Source of the DNA: Streptomyces lincolnensis
GTDB lineage: Bacteria; Actinomycetota; Actinomycetes; Streptomycetales; Streptomycetaceae
Assembly: GCF_001685355.1 (NCBI RefSeq)
Contig: NZ_CP016438.1
Span: 1,922,001-1,986,000, forward strand
Direction of reading: 5' to 3'
DNA: 64,000 nt
This document shows, in pieces, positions 17,479-26,143 of this stretch. The notes below the pieces were generated by a model that was not told the DNA's origin, searched no databases, and worked only from the letters and a program-made list of their open reading frames with translations. The first letter of the stretch is position 1, and every line of letters begins with the position of its first letter. The translations under genes were made by a program, and so were the position numbers.

Positions 17479-18900
17479 TCACATGGTGGTCGCGTCGGGT
17501 CCGATACGGCTGCGGACGGCGGTCTGGACCTCGGCCTCCTCGGCCGGATCGGCGGCGAGCCTGCGCAGCCGTTCCACGACCCGGGCGTCACCGGTCTCGG
17601 CGTACCGGGCGGCGATCTCGCGGGTGGTCTCCTCGCAGTCCCACAGGCACTCGACGGCGAACCCGGTGGCGTAGGAGGGATCGGTGGCGGCCAGGGCGTG
17701 AGCGGCCCGGCCGCGCAGATGCGAGGAGGCGGTCTCGCGGTAGATGTGGCGCAGGACGGGGGCCGCGCAGGCGATGCCGAGCCGTCCGGTGCCGTCGACG
17801 AGGGTCCACAGGGTCGGCGCGTCCGGCCCGTCGCCCCGTACGGCCTCCCTCAGGGCCGTGAGGACCAGGTCGCTGTCCTGGGCGGCGCCCCGGCAGGCGA
17901 GCACGCGTCCGGCGGCGGCGCCGAGGGGATCGGGCCGTCGGGCCCAGCCGCGGGCCCGGTCGACCGCGGCGACACTGCACATGCGTTCGAAGGCGTCCGT
18001 CGCGGCCTCCACGACGGCCGGTGAGCCGGTGACCACGGCGGCCTCGATCAGGTCGAAGGCGTCCGGATCGTTGCTGTCGGCGAGATAGCGCAGGGCGGTG
18101 CAGCGGGCTCCGTCGGTGCCCTCCAGGGCGGCCCGGACGATTTCCGGCCGGTCCTCCGGTCCCGCGACGGCGGTGAGACAGCGGGCGGCGGGCACATGGA
18201 GCGCGGCACCCCGCTCCATGCCCTGCTGGGCCCACTCGAAAACGGCCTGCACGCTCCACCCCGGACGGGGTCCGGTAGGTCGCATCTGCCGTTGCCAGCG
18301 GTCGAAACAGCCGGTCTCCTGGGCGGCACGCACGCGCGTGGCGATGGAGGGGCGCGAGTCGTCGGCCCACAGTCGCCAGGGCCGCGGCTCGAAGGAGTCG
18401 CGCACGGCGGCGGCCAGCTCGGCCTCGCCCTCGGCGTCGGTCGTGAAGCGTGCCAGGACGGGCGCCGCGAGGGCCCGCAGCCCGGCGTCGTCGTCGCGCA
18501 GCGCCAGCTCGTCCAGGGCCCAGGCCCAGTTGGAGCCGGAGGCGGCGTACCTGCGCAGCAGTTCGAGCGCGTCCCGCCTGCCGTAGGAGGCGAGGTGGCC
18601 GAGGACCGCCAGGGCGAGCCCGGTGCGTGACTCCTCGGTGTCGAAGGTGTCCTCGACGACGTCGAAGAGGTGGGCCTCGATCTCGTCCAGCTCGCCGTTC
18701 AGGTCGAGGAAGAGCCGGGCGTAGTAGAGGGAGCGGTTCTCCACCTGCCAGTCGTGGCGGGGATCGCGCAGCACACAGTGGTTCAGCGCCGCGAGCGCCT
18801 CGGCTCGGGGGGCGGTGAGCGCGTGCAGCGTGCCGTCGCCGCGGCCCCGCTGGAGCAGGCCGAGCAGCGTACCGCTGGGCGCTATGACCGGATCGAACAT
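17479..18900 (-). CDS. HEAT-repeat-like helical protein, function unknown
   Basis: A 473-residue protein made largely of repeated helix pairs of about 30 residues with Ala/Leu/Arg spacing (for example GLALAVLGHLASYGRRDALELLRRYAASG and GARCTALRYLADSNDPDAFDLIEAAV), which looks like a HEAT/Armadillo solenoid used for protein contacts. No catalytic motif, signal peptide or membrane segment is seen. ATG at 18900 is preferred over an in-frame GTG at 18915 because GAGG sits about 10 nt before the ATG. It stands alone between the glycosyltransferase operon and an ankyrin gene. I do not recognise a named family. Confidence 0.75.
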   Translation of the reverse strand: MFDPVIAPSGTLLGLLQRGRGDGTLHALTAPRAEALAALNHCVLRDPRHDWQVENRSLYYARLFLDLNGELDEIEAHLFDVVEDTFDTEESRTGLALAVLGHLASYGRRDALELLRRYAASGSNWAWALDELALRDDDAGLRALAAPVLARFTTDAEGEAELAAAVRDSFEPRPWRLWADDSRPSIATRVRAAQETGCFDRWQRQMRPTGPRPGWSVQAVFEWAQQGMERGAALHVPAARCLTAVAGPEDRPEIVRAALEGTDGARCTALRYLADSNDPDAFDLIEAAVVTGSPAVVEAATDAFERMCSVAAVDRARGWARRPDPLGAAAGRVLACRGAAQDSDLVLTALREAVRGDGPDAPTLWTLVDGTGRLGIACAAPVLRHIYRETASSHLRGRAAHALAATDPSYATGFAVECLWDCEETTREIAARYAETGDARVVERLRRLAADPAEEAEVQTAVRSRIGPDATTM

Positions 18901-19200
18901 GGGAAACAGCCTCACATCAAGCGTCGACGCAACCGGGGACCTGCATTACCTGGCCGCGTGACAACACGTCGGGGCGCCCGCCGTTTCCTGCTTGCTGTAA
19001 GCCATCTTCCTCTGCCTCTCGTCGGTGGCCCATGCGGACCGCATCACGGCCCACGCGGTGCGGCATCACCTGCCCAGCCATCGTGTCCGTGAACCACGAC
19101 GTCATGATGACTCGGCACTTCCGTCTGCCGCGACCGAAATTTCGGCGGCCCGTTACCGCCTCCCCCGTTTTCTGTGATTTCCCTGGTCAGGGAGTCCTTG
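18901..19200. other. Intergenic region with 12-bp palindrome
   Basis: No convincing gene. The only marked element is the perfect palindrome CCGAAATTTCGG at 19134-19145. It lies about 234 bp before the HEAT-protein start on the minus strand, in the same direction as both flanking genes, so it could be an operator for that gene; nothing else supports this. Confidence 0.4.
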
Positions 19201-19593
19201 TCAGTGTGCGCCGAACAACTCGAGCAACTGTGTCCTGCCGAACATGCGGGCCGTGTCGACGGCCGACGGCGTGCCCGCCGCCGGATCGGCACCGGCCTCC
19301 AGCAGAGCCCTGATCACCTCTTCCTCGCCCTTGAAGACGGCCCCCGCGAGCGGGCTCTGGCCCCGGTCGTTGATGCGGGAGGCCTCGGCGCCCCGGGCGA
19401 GCAGGGCACGTACGGCCTCGGCGTGACCGTGGTAGGCGGCGAGCATCAGCAGGGAGTCGCCGCGGTCGTTGGTGAGGTTGGCCGGAACGCCCGCGTCGAC
19501 GTACGCCACCAGTGCCTCGGTCTGCCCCTGCCGGGCCAGATCGAAGATCTTGGTCGCCAGCTCCACGACCTCGGGGTCGGGGGCTTCGCTCAT
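19201..19593 (-). CDS. Small ankyrin-repeat protein
   Basis: A 130-residue protein consisting of about three to four ankyrin repeats; the pattern DRGDSLLMLAAYHGHAEAVRALLARGA then DRGQSPLAGAVFKGEEEVIRALLEAGAD is clear. It would be a soluble protein-interaction module. ATG at 19593 follows GAGAGG at about 10 nt, which decides it over an in-frame ATG eight codons upstream. It is divergent from smeA across about 210 bp. Partner unknown. Confidence 0.88.
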   Translation of the reverse strand: MSEAPDPEVVELATKIFDLARQGQTEALVAYVDAGVPANLTNDRGDSLLMLAAYHGHAEAVRALLARGAEASRINDRGQSPLAGAVFKGEEEVIRALLEAGADPAAGTPSAVDTARMFGRTQLLELFGAH

Positions 19594-19702
19594 CGGCCGG
19601 ACCGCCTCTCGTTTCAACCGTTCGGATGAACCGACAGGGTACTGGCTCGCGCGCCGCGTGAGCCCCTGCTCAACCGGCCCGGAGCAGCTCGCCCACAGGG
19701 GT

Positions 19703-19754
19703 GAAATTCACCGAAATTCACCCGGTTGCACCTTTTATCGTATGGATACATGCT
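19703..19754 (+). promoter_or_regulatory. smeA promoter region with tandem 10-bp repeat
   Basis: GAAATTCACC occurs twice head to tail (19703-19712, 19713-19722), one helical turn apart; the first copy also forms GGTGAAATTCACC with its flank. TTGCAC (19726-19731), 17 bp and CATGCT (19749-19754) form a plausible -35/-10. The smeA-sffA operon is known in S. coelicolor to be developmentally controlled through whi regulators; the GGGTGA half-sites here (bottom strand) are candidates for a BldM/WhiI-type regulator, which is inference. Confidence 0.55.
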
Positions 19755-19806
19755 GTGATGCTGGAAGTACTCATGGTGACTGTCCCCACGAACCAGGAGA
19801 CCCCAA

Positions 19807-20001
19807 ATGATCCTGTCCATCTCAGGTGTGGTCCTGCTCGGCATCATCGTCTTCCTCTTCTTCAAGAAGGACGGGCTCAAGGCATCGCACGCCCTGGTGG
19901 CCGCGCTCTTCGGCTTCTACCTCGCGAGCACGGCCATCGCCCCGAGCATCAAGGCCGGCGGCGAGAGCCTGGCGAGCCTCCTCGGCGGTATCAAGTTCTG
20001 A
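19807..20001 (+). CDS. smeA: SmeA, small septal membrane protein
   Basis: A 64-residue, very hydrophobic protein with two membrane helices (about residues 4-19 and 27-45) separated by the charged KKDGLK turn and a short polar tail. In S. coelicolor SmeA (63-64 residues) localises to sporulation septa and recruits the FtsK/SpoIIIE-like SffA encoded just downstream; here the same arrangement is present with 44 bp between the genes. AGGAGA precedes the ATG. Identification rests on size, topology and the sffA neighbour. Confidence 0.88.
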   Translation: MILSISGVVLLGIIVFLFFKKDGLKASHALVAALFGFYLASTAIAPSIKAGGESLASLLGGIKF

Positions 20002-20045
20002 CACCCCCGCCCGCCCACGCCCGTACGCACCTCCAGGAGACAGCA

Positions 20046-21620
20046 GTGGCCCGGCGCCCCCTCCCCCGCATTCTGAGCAACGGCAGCGCGCAGATCGCCA
20101 GGAGCCGGGAGTTGGCCCGGACGGCGGCGGACAGCGCCACCGACGTCCTCCACCCGCTGATCACGATCACCCGCGGGCTGCGCCGGCTGGCATCGGCCGG
20201 GCGGCGCAAGTGGGCCGACACCCCCAAGGACAAGCGCGGCCCGCTGCTGTTCCTGGTGGCCTCGGTGGTCCTGGTCGTGGCGCTGGCTCCGTACGGCCCG
20301 CTGCTCGCCGCCATCACCCTGATGGCGGCGGCGGCCTGGCAGGGCCGGGACCGCGGCGAGCCCGAGCCCGAGGGGCCGGACGAGTCCCAGACGCAGCGCC
20401 TGAAGTCGCTGTACGAGGCTCTGGTCCCCTACTTCTCGGCCGCCGAGGACCCGGCCCCGCTGTACGCCCACGGCGGCGAGTGGGAGAAGGCCTTCCCCGC
20501 CTACGAGTTCGACGAGACGGGCCGCTGCGCCCACCTCGTGATCCGCTATCCCGCGTACTTCACCGACGGCGAGGCCGAGTCCCGGGCCCGCATCGAGCAG
20601 TTGCTGCACGCCAAGTCGGGCCGGGGCCGCGAGTACCACTTCGCCTGGGACGAGGAGGGCAACCAGCTCACGGTCACCGCACTGCCCCCGCTGCCCACCG
20701 ACATCGCCGCCCAGCGCTTCGTCACCGCCCCCGGCGAGACGGTTCTCGGCTTCACCGACCCCTCCCAGGTCCAGCGCACGCTCCCGCTCACCCACGGCGA
20801 GGAGCGGCGTGACGTTCCGCCGGTCGTCTGGCGCACCGGCATCCGTTCCACCGAGCCGCATCTGCTGGTGGTGGGCCAGCCCGGCAGCGGCACCTCCACC
20901 CTGCTGCGCTCGATCGCCCTCCAGGCCCTCCAGTACGGCGACGTCCTCGTCGTCGAGGGCGGCGGCACCGGCGAGTACGCCTGTCTGACCGGCCGGGACG
21001 GCGTCCTCGCGGTCGAGTGCGCGCTGGCCGGGACCGTGGCGAGCCTGGAATGGGCCGCCGCCGAGACCGAGCGCCGGCTCATCGCCGCCAACCGCGCCCG
21101 GCAGGCGGGTGACCCACCGCCCGAGGACACCCGGCGTCCCCTGTGGATCCTCGTCGACCGCCCGAGCGCCTTCGCACCGCTGGCCGCGGCGGACGGCCGC
21201 AAGGACCCGCAGTCCCTCCTCCAGGTGCCCCTGCGGCACGGCCGCGCGGCGAACGTCACGGTGATCGTGGCCGAGCAGTTCGACAGCGCCGACGCCCTCA
21301 GCGATCCCGTACGCCAGCACACGCGCGCGCGTGTCGTCCTCGGCCCGGCGACCACGGACCAGCTCGAAGCCGTCCTCGGAGCCCGCCCCCACACCACCCC
21401 GGTCGCCCACGTCCCCCCGGGCCGCGGCTACGCCCGTCTGGGCGCCGGCCCGGTGCACCGCCTCCAGGTCCCCGCCACCCCGGACCCCTACGACGACGCG
21501 ACCAGCGACACGGACCGCCAGGCGGTCCTGGCCCTGCTCCCCGCGCGCACGACTCCGGCGGACGGGGAGAACCTGCCGGACGCGGTACCGACGGAGCCCG
21601 TGGCGGCCGAGACCTCGTAG
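20046..21620 (+). CDS. sffA: SffA, FtsK/SpoIIIE-like septal protein with degenerate P-loop
   Basis: A 524-residue protein: an N-terminal cytoplasmic tail, two membrane helices at about 65-98, a linker domain, then a FtsK/SpoIIIE-type ATPase core. GTG at 20046 follows AGGAGA at 5 nt. In S. coelicolor SffA is targeted by SmeA to sporulation septa and aids chromosome segregation into spores. Oddly, the P-loop reads GQPGSGTST (277-285), with Thr283 where the catalytic Lys should be, and the Walker B strand reads LWILVDRP (366-373), with Arg in place of the usual Glu. ATP hydrolysis may therefore be lost or altered. A small tandem GC-rich repeat (period 20, 21629-21664) follows the stop. Confidence 0.88.
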   Translation: MARRPLPRILSNGSAQIARSRELARTAADSATDVLHPLITITRGLRRLASAGRRKWADTPKDKRGPLLFLVASVVLVVALAPYGPLLAAITLMAAAAWQGRDRGEPEPEGPDESQTQRLKSLYEALVPYFSAAEDPAPLYAHGGEWEKAFPAYEFDETGRCAHLVIRYPAYFTDGEAESRARIEQLLHAKSGRGREYHFAWDEEGNQLTVTALPPLPTDIAAQRFVTAPGETVLGFTDPSQVQRTLPLTHGEERRDVPPVVWRTGIRSTEPHLLVVGQPGSGTSTLLRSIALQALQYGDVLVVEGGGTGEYACLTGRDGVLAVECALAGTVASLEWAAAETERRLIAANRARQAGDPPPEDTRRPLWILVDRPSAFAPLAAADGRKDPQSLLQVPLRHGRAANVTVIVAEQFDSADALSDPVRQHTRARVVLGPATTDQLEAVLGARPHTTPVAHVPPGRGYARLGAGPVHRLQVPATPDPYDDATSDTDRQAVLALLPARTTPADGENLPDAVPTEPVAAETS

Positions 21621-21687
21621 CTCCGGCCGCGCGGGCGGCGACCCGGCTGCGCGGGCGGCGACCCCACCCACCCGCGCGGCCCCCGGC

Positions 21688-23196
21688 TCACGCCACGAAC
21701 GTCCGAGGCGCCTCCCCACCCCCTGCCGCTCCCCCGCTCTCCACAAGCCGAGCCGCCGCCGCCAACCGAGCAGCAGCCTCCTCGGCCACCGCGCCCCCCA
21801 CGGTGAACGGCAGCCGCACATACCCCTCGAAGGCCCCGTCGACCCCGAACCGCGGCCCGGACGGCACCCGCACCCCCACCCGCTCCCCCACCTCCGCGAG
21901 CCGGGACCCGGACAGTCCGCCCGCCCGCACCCACAGGGTGAGCCCGCCCTTGGGCACCTCGAACTCCCACGACGGCAGCTGCCTGCGCACCGCCGCCACC
22001 AACGCGTCCCGGTTCCCCCGGGCCTGCTCCCGCCGCACCTCCACGGCCTGAGCCCATCCGCCCGTACTGAACAGCCAGTTCACGGCCAGCTGCTCCAGCA
22101 CCGGGGTCCCCAGATCCGCGTAGGCCCGCGCCGCGACCAGGCTGCGGATCACATCCGGCGCCGCCCGCACCCACCCGATCCGCATCCCCGCCCAGAACGC
22201 CTTGCTCGCCGACCCGACGGTGATCACCGTGGACCCGGCCGGGTCGAACGCGCACACCGGCCGCGGCATCGCGCCCTCCATCTCCGCGTCCAGCCACAAC
22301 TCGCTCATCGTCTCGTCGGCCACCAGCACCGTCCCGGCCGACCGCGCCGCCTCCACCAGCTGCCGCCGCTGGTCGTCGTCGGCGAGCGCGCCGGTCGGGT
22401 TGTGGAAGTCGGCGACGACGTACGCGATCCGGGGTGCCGCGTCCCGCAGCACCTGCCGCCAGCGGTCGATGTCCCAGCCGGTGAGCCCCTCGGCCATGGC
22501 CACGGGCACCAGCCGGGCGCCCGCCTCGCGCATCAGCTGGAGGATGTTGGCGTAGGAGGGCGACTCGACAGCGATGCGCTCGCCGCGCCCGGCGAAGAGA
22601 TGACAGATGGCGTCGATGGCGCCCATCGCTCCCGTGGTCACCATGACCTGCTCGGGCATCGTCGGGATCCCGCGCGCGGTGTAGCGCTCGGCGATCATCG
22701 CGCGCAGCGCGGGCAGCCCGGCCGGATAGTCGCCGTGCGTGTGGGCGTACGGCGGCAGTTCCTCCAGGGCGCCCTGGACGGCGCGGGTCAGCCAGGGTTC
22801 CGGTGCGGGGAGAGCGGCGCAGCCGAGGTCGATCATCGACCCGAGTGCCTCGGGCGGCAGCGGTTCGAGGCCGCGGGCGGGCAGCGGGTTCCCGGCCGGG
22901 ACCGCCGTCCAGCTGCCCGCGCCCCGCCGGGACTCCAGGAACCCCTCGGAGCGCAGGGCCTCGTAGGCCGCCGCGACCGTCGTACGGCTGACGGACAGGG
23001 CCAGGGCGAGTTCACGTTCGGCGGGCAGGCGGGCGGCCACCGGGACGCGCCCTTCGAGCACCAGCAGCCGGATGCCGTCGGCCAGCGCGCGGTAGGCGGG
23101 CGGGCGGCGCGTGCCGGGGCCGGCCGGACGGTCCTGCTGGGAGTTGAGCAGCCGAGCAAGCTGCACCGCCCCCATCGCCGAGGTCCACTGCGCCAT
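21688..23196 (-). CDS. MocR-family (GntR/aminotransferase) regulator, YczR-like
   Basis: A 502-residue fusion of a GntR winged helix (about residues 35-105; YRALADGIRLLVLEGRV, AERELALALSVSRTTVAAAY) and a fold-type I aminotransferase domain with the PLP lysine in SASKAFWAGMRIGWVR and the conserved NPTG and DET segments. MocR proteins use PLP as effector and act as regulators. The divergent neighbour encodes a YczE-type membrane protein, the classical partner of the YczR subgroup, so it most likely controls that gene. ATG at 23196 starts MAQWTSAMG. Confidence 0.92.
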   Translation of the reverse strand: MAQWTSAMGAVQLARLLNSQQDRPAGPGTRRPPAYRALADGIRLLVLEGRVPVAARLPAERELALALSVSRTTVAAAYEALRSEGFLESRRGAGSWTAVPAGNPLPARGLEPLPPEALGSMIDLGCAALPAPEPWLTRAVQGALEELPPYAHTHGDYPAGLPALRAMIAERYTARGIPTMPEQVMVTTGAMGAIDAICHLFAGRGERIAVESPSYANILQLMREAGARLVPVAMAEGLTGWDIDRWRQVLRDAAPRIAYVVADFHNPTGALADDDQRRQLVEAARSAGTVLVADETMSELWLDAEMEGAMPRPVCAFDPAGSTVITVGSASKAFWAGMRIGWVRAAPDVIRSLVAARAYADLGTPVLEQLAVNWLFSTGGWAQAVEVRREQARGNRDALVAAVRRQLPSWEFEVPKGGLTLWVRAGGLSGSRLAEVGERVGVRVPSGPRFGVDGAFEGYVRLPFTVGGAVAEEAAARLAAAARLVESGGAAGGGEAPRTFVA

Positions 23197-23230
23197 GGAA
23201 ATCAGTCCACCTTCCCCGAATTGGCCATGG

Positions 23231-23262
23231 ATGACACTTCCACCCAAGCCACAGGGTGTCAT
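23231..23262. promoter_or_regulatory. Candidate YczR operator, inverted repeat
   Basis: ATGACAC (23231-23237) and GTGTCAT (23256-23262) form an inverted repeat in the 99-bp space between the divergent yczR-like and yczE-like genes; TGGCC upstream and GGCCA downstream extend it imperfectly. It is the only strong symmetry there and is a good candidate for MocR binding. Confidence 0.55.
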
Positions 23263-23295
23263 GGGTCAGGCCACTACCACCAACAGGGGGACCTC

Positions 23296-23955
23296 TTGTC
23301 CACGAACGGTCCGAGCCGCCTCGGGCGACGGTTGATCCAGCTGTACGCCGGTCTCGCGCTGTACGGGGCGAGTTCGGCCCTCCTGGTCGAGGCGGGACTG
23401 GGGCTGGAACCCTGGAACGTGCTCCACCAGGGGCTCGCCGAGCTCACCGGCCTGACGATCGGCGTCGTGTCGATCATCGTCGGCGCCGCGGTGCTGCTCC
23501 TGTGGATCCCGCTGCGCCAGCGGCCCGGCCTCGGCACCGTCTCCAACGTCTTCGTGGTCGGCATCGCCATGGACGGCGCGCTCGCCGTGGTCCCCGAGGT
23601 GCACGGCCTGGCCGCGCGGATCCCGCTGCTGGTCGCGGGCATCGTGCTCAACGGCGCGGCCACCGGCCTGTACATCGCCGCCCGCTTCGGACCGGGCCCG
23701 CGCGACGGGCTGATGACCGGTCTCCACCGGCGCACCGGCCGCTCGATCCGTCTGATGCGGACCGGCGTCGAGGTGGCGGTCGTCGTCACCGGCTTCGTGC
23801 TGGGCGGCACGATCGGCGTCGGCACGCTCCTGTACGCGGTGTCGATCGGGCCGCTCGCCCAGCTCTTCCTGCGCGTGTTCGCCGTTCCCCCGGCATCCGA
23901 CGGCAGCACGGTCGTTGCCACCGGGCAACCGCGTGGGGCGATACTGCGACCGTGA
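23296..23955 (+). CDS. YczE/YyaS/YitT-type membrane protein
   Basis: A 219-residue membrane protein with five to six helices. Family hallmarks include the N-terminal RLIQLYAGLALYGASSALLV and GLGLEPWNVLHQGLA, and the central ARFGPGPRDGLMTGLHRRTG loop. A TTG start at 23296 is preferred: GGGGG lies 6 nt upstream and no ATG/GTG occurs nearby in frame. YczE proteins are paired with YczR regulators in many bacteria, and B. subtilis YczE affects lipopeptide production, but the transported substrate is unknown. Its stop overlaps the next GTG (GTGA). Confidence 0.88.
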   Translation: MSTNGPSRLGRRLIQLYAGLALYGASSALLVEAGLGLEPWNVLHQGLAELTGLTIGVVSIIVGAAVLLLWIPLRQRPGLGTVSNVFVVGIAMDGALAVVPEVHGLAARIPLLVAGIVLNGAATGLYIAARFGPGPRDGLMTGLHRRTGRSIRLMRTGVEVAVVVTGFVLGGTIGVGTLLYAVSIGPLAQLFLRVFAVPPASDGSTVVATGQPRGAILRP

Positions 23956-24719
23956 CCTCGCGGATACGCCACCCCTACCTCGACCATCCCGGCCCGATCG
24001 CCTTCGCCCACCGGGGCGGGGCCGCGGACGGCCTGGAGAACACCACGCTCCAGTTCCGGCGCGCGGTCGAGGCGGGCTACCGCTATCTGGAGACCGACGT
24101 CCACTCCACCGCGGACGGGAGGCTCGTCGCCTTCCACGACGCCACCCTGGACCGCGTGACCGACGGCGCGGGCCGGATAGCGGACCTGCCCTGGAAGGAC
24201 GTACGGCACGCGCGCGTGGCGGGCAAGGAGCCGGTGCCGCTCTTCGAGGAGCTCCTGGAGACCTTCCCCGAGGCCCGCTGGAACGTCGACGTCAAGGCGG
24301 AACCGGCCCTCCTGCCCTTCCTGGACCTGGTCGAGCGCACCAACGCCTGGGACCGCGTCTGCCTCGGCTCCTTCGTGGAGGCCCGCATCATCCGGGCCCA
24401 ACAGCTGGCCGGCCCCCGCCTGGCCACCTCCTACGGCACCCGGGGCGTGCTCAACCTGCGGCTGCGCTCCTGGGGACTGCCGGCCGCGGTACGCCGGTCC
24501 GCGGTCGCCGCGCAGGTCCCCGAGGCCCAGTCGGGCATCCAGGTGGTGGACCACCGCTTCCTGCGCACCGCCCACGCGCGCGGGTTGCAGGTGCACGTGT
24601 GGACGGTCAACGAACCGGAGCGCATGCACCGGCTTCTGGACCTGGGAGTCGATGGCATCATGACCGATCACATCGACACACTGCGCAAGGTCATGGAGGA
24701 CCGCGGCGTCTGGGTCTGA
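23952..24719 (+). CDS. Glycerophosphodiester phosphodiesterase
   Basis: A 255-residue TIM-barrel GDPD enzyme: FAHRGGAADGLENTT (catalytic His, metal Glu/Asn), YLETDVHSTADGRLVAFHD (metal Glu/Asp and second catalytic His), NVDVKAE (metal) and the C-terminal VWTVNEPERMHRLLDLGVDG block. It hydrolyses glycerophosphodiesters to sn-glycerol-3-phosphate and an alcohol. There is no signal peptide, so a cytoplasmic location is likely. The GTG start overlaps the yczE stop, which implies co-transcription with a putative membrane transporter and lipid turnover. Confidence 0.95.
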   Translation: MTSRIRHPYLDHPGPIAFAHRGGAADGLENTTLQFRRAVEAGYRYLETDVHSTADGRLVAFHDATLDRVTDGAGRIADLPWKDVRHARVAGKEPVPLFEELLETFPEARWNVDVKAEPALLPFLDLVERTNAWDRVCLGSFVEARIIRAQQLAGPRLATSYGTRGVLNLRLRSWGLPAAVRRSAVAAQVPEAQSGIQVVDHRFLRTAHARGLQVHVWTVNEPERMHRLLDLGVDGIMTDHIDTLRKVMEDRGVWV

Positions 24720-24775
24720 ACCCCCGCCGCCCACCGCCCTCGCGCGGCACCTTCACGGGGAAGCGAGGGGCACGG

Positions 24776-26143
24776 GTGGGCACCGACACCGTGCGGACGG
24801 GGCCGGCCGACGGGGCCGCCGAGCGACGGCGCGAGCAACGCGGCTGGTACTTCTACGACTGGGCCTGCTCGGTCTACTCGACCAGCGTGCTCACCGTCTT
24901 CCTGGGCCCCTATCTCACCTCGGTGGCCGAGAACGCGGCGGACGCGGACGGCTTCGTCCATCCGCTGGGGATCCCGGTGCGCGCCGGATCGTTCTTCGCG
25001 TACTCCGTGTCCCTGTCGGTGATCGTGGCGGTCCTGGTGATGCCCCTGGTGGGGGCCGCCGCCGACCGCAGCGGGCGCAAGAAGCCGCTCCTGGCGGCCG
25101 CCGCCTACACCGGGGCCGCGGCCACGACGGCCATGTTCTTCCTCGGCGGCGACCGCTATCTCCTCGGCGGTGTCCTGCTGATCGTGGCGAACGCGGCGCA
25201 GTCCGTCGCGTCGATGCTCTACAACTCCTACCTGCCCCAGATCGCCCCGCCCGAGGAGCGCGACGCGGTCTCCTCCCGGGGCTGGGCCTTCGGCTACGCG
25301 GCCGGGTCGCTGGTCCTGGTCGTGAACCTCGTCCTGTACACCGGCCACGAGTCCTTCGGCCTCACCGAGAGCGCGGCCGTCCGCATCTGCCTGGCCTCGG
25401 CCGGTCTGTGGTGGGGCGGCTTCGCTCTCGTTCCCCTGCGACGGCTGCGCGACCGCCGCATCGAGTCGAAACCCCCCGGGGAGGCGGCCGGCGAGGCGGC
25501 CGTCCCCGGCTTCCGCCGGCTCGCGGCGACGATCCGCGACATGCGCCGCCACCCGCTCACCCTCGCCTTCCTGCTGGCCTACCTCGTCTACAACGACGGC
25601 ATCCAGACCGTGATCTCCCAGGCCTCGATCTACGGCTCCGAGGAACTCGGCCTCGGACAGTCCACGCTCATCGGCGCCGTCCTGCTGGTCCAGGTGCTCG
25701 CGGTGGCGGGGGCACTGGGAATGGGCCGACTGGCCCGGATCTACGGGGCCAAGCGGACGATTCTCGGTTCGCTGATCGCGTGGACGGCGACCCTGGGCGC
25801 CGGCTACTTCCTGCCGGCGGGCGCCCCGGCGTGGTTCTTCGCCCTGGCCGCCGGGATCGGGCTGGTCCTCGGCGGCAGCCAGGCGCTGTCCCGCTCGCTG
25901 TTCTCGCATCTGGTCCCGCCCGGCAAGGAGGCCGAGTACTTCTCCGCGTACGAGCTGAGCGACCGCGGGATGAGCTGGCTGGGCCCTCTGCTGTTCGGGT
26001 TCACCTACCAGCTGACCGGAAGTTATCGGGACGCGATCATCTCCCTGGTCGCCTTCTTCGTCCTGGGATTTCTGCTGCTCGCGCGGGTTCCCGTGCGGCA
26101 GGCGATCTCCGACGCGGGCAACCCGGTTCCCGAAAGGATTTAG
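24776..26143 (+). CDS. MFS transporter, UMF1/Atg22-like family
   Basis: A 455-residue 12-helix transporter. The N-terminal RGWYFYDWACSVYSTSVLTVFLGPYL segment and the duplicated MPLVGAAADRSGRKKP and GRLARIYGAKRTIL loops place it in the UMF1 (Atg22-like) branch of MFS. In yeast Atg22 exports amino acids from the vacuole; bacterial substrates are not established. GTG at 24776 follows GAGGGG at good spacing. It is 57 bp behind the GDPD gene and probably in the same transcript. Confidence 0.9.
   Translation: MGTDTVRTGPADGAAERRREQRGWYFYDWACSVYSTSVLTVFLGPYLTSVAENAADADGFVHPLGIPVRAGSFFAYSVSLSVIVAVLVMPLVGAAADRSGRKKPLLAAAAYTGAAATTAMFFLGGDRYLLGGVLLIVANAAQSVASMLYNSYLPQIAPPEERDAVSSRGWAFGYAAGSLVLVVNLVLYTGHESFGLTESAAVRICLASAGLWWGGFALVPLRRLRDRRIESKPPGEAAGEAAVPGFRRLAATIRDMRRHPLTLAFLLAYLVYNDGIQTVISQASIYGSEELGLGQSTLIGAVLLVQVLAVAGALGMGRLARIYGAKRTILGSLIAWTATLGAGYFLPAGAPAWFFALAAGIGLVLGGSQALSRSLFSHLVPPGKEAEYFSAYELSDRGMSWLGPLLFGFTYQLTGSYRDAIISLVAFFVLGFLLLARVPVRQAISDAGNPVPERI

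Noticed and set aside
18917..19105. 62-codon minus-strand frame with a rare TTA codon, possibly bldA-dependent
   Set aside because: Third-position GC is low in its second half, there is no ribosome site, and the product has no recognisable feature; the TTA is more likely a sign of non-coding DNA.
21629..21664. Two copies of a 16-bp GC-rich unit after sffA, possible CRISPR-like or att repeat
   Set aside because: Only two units with a 4-bp gap and no spacers or integrase; simple local duplication in GC-rich DNA.
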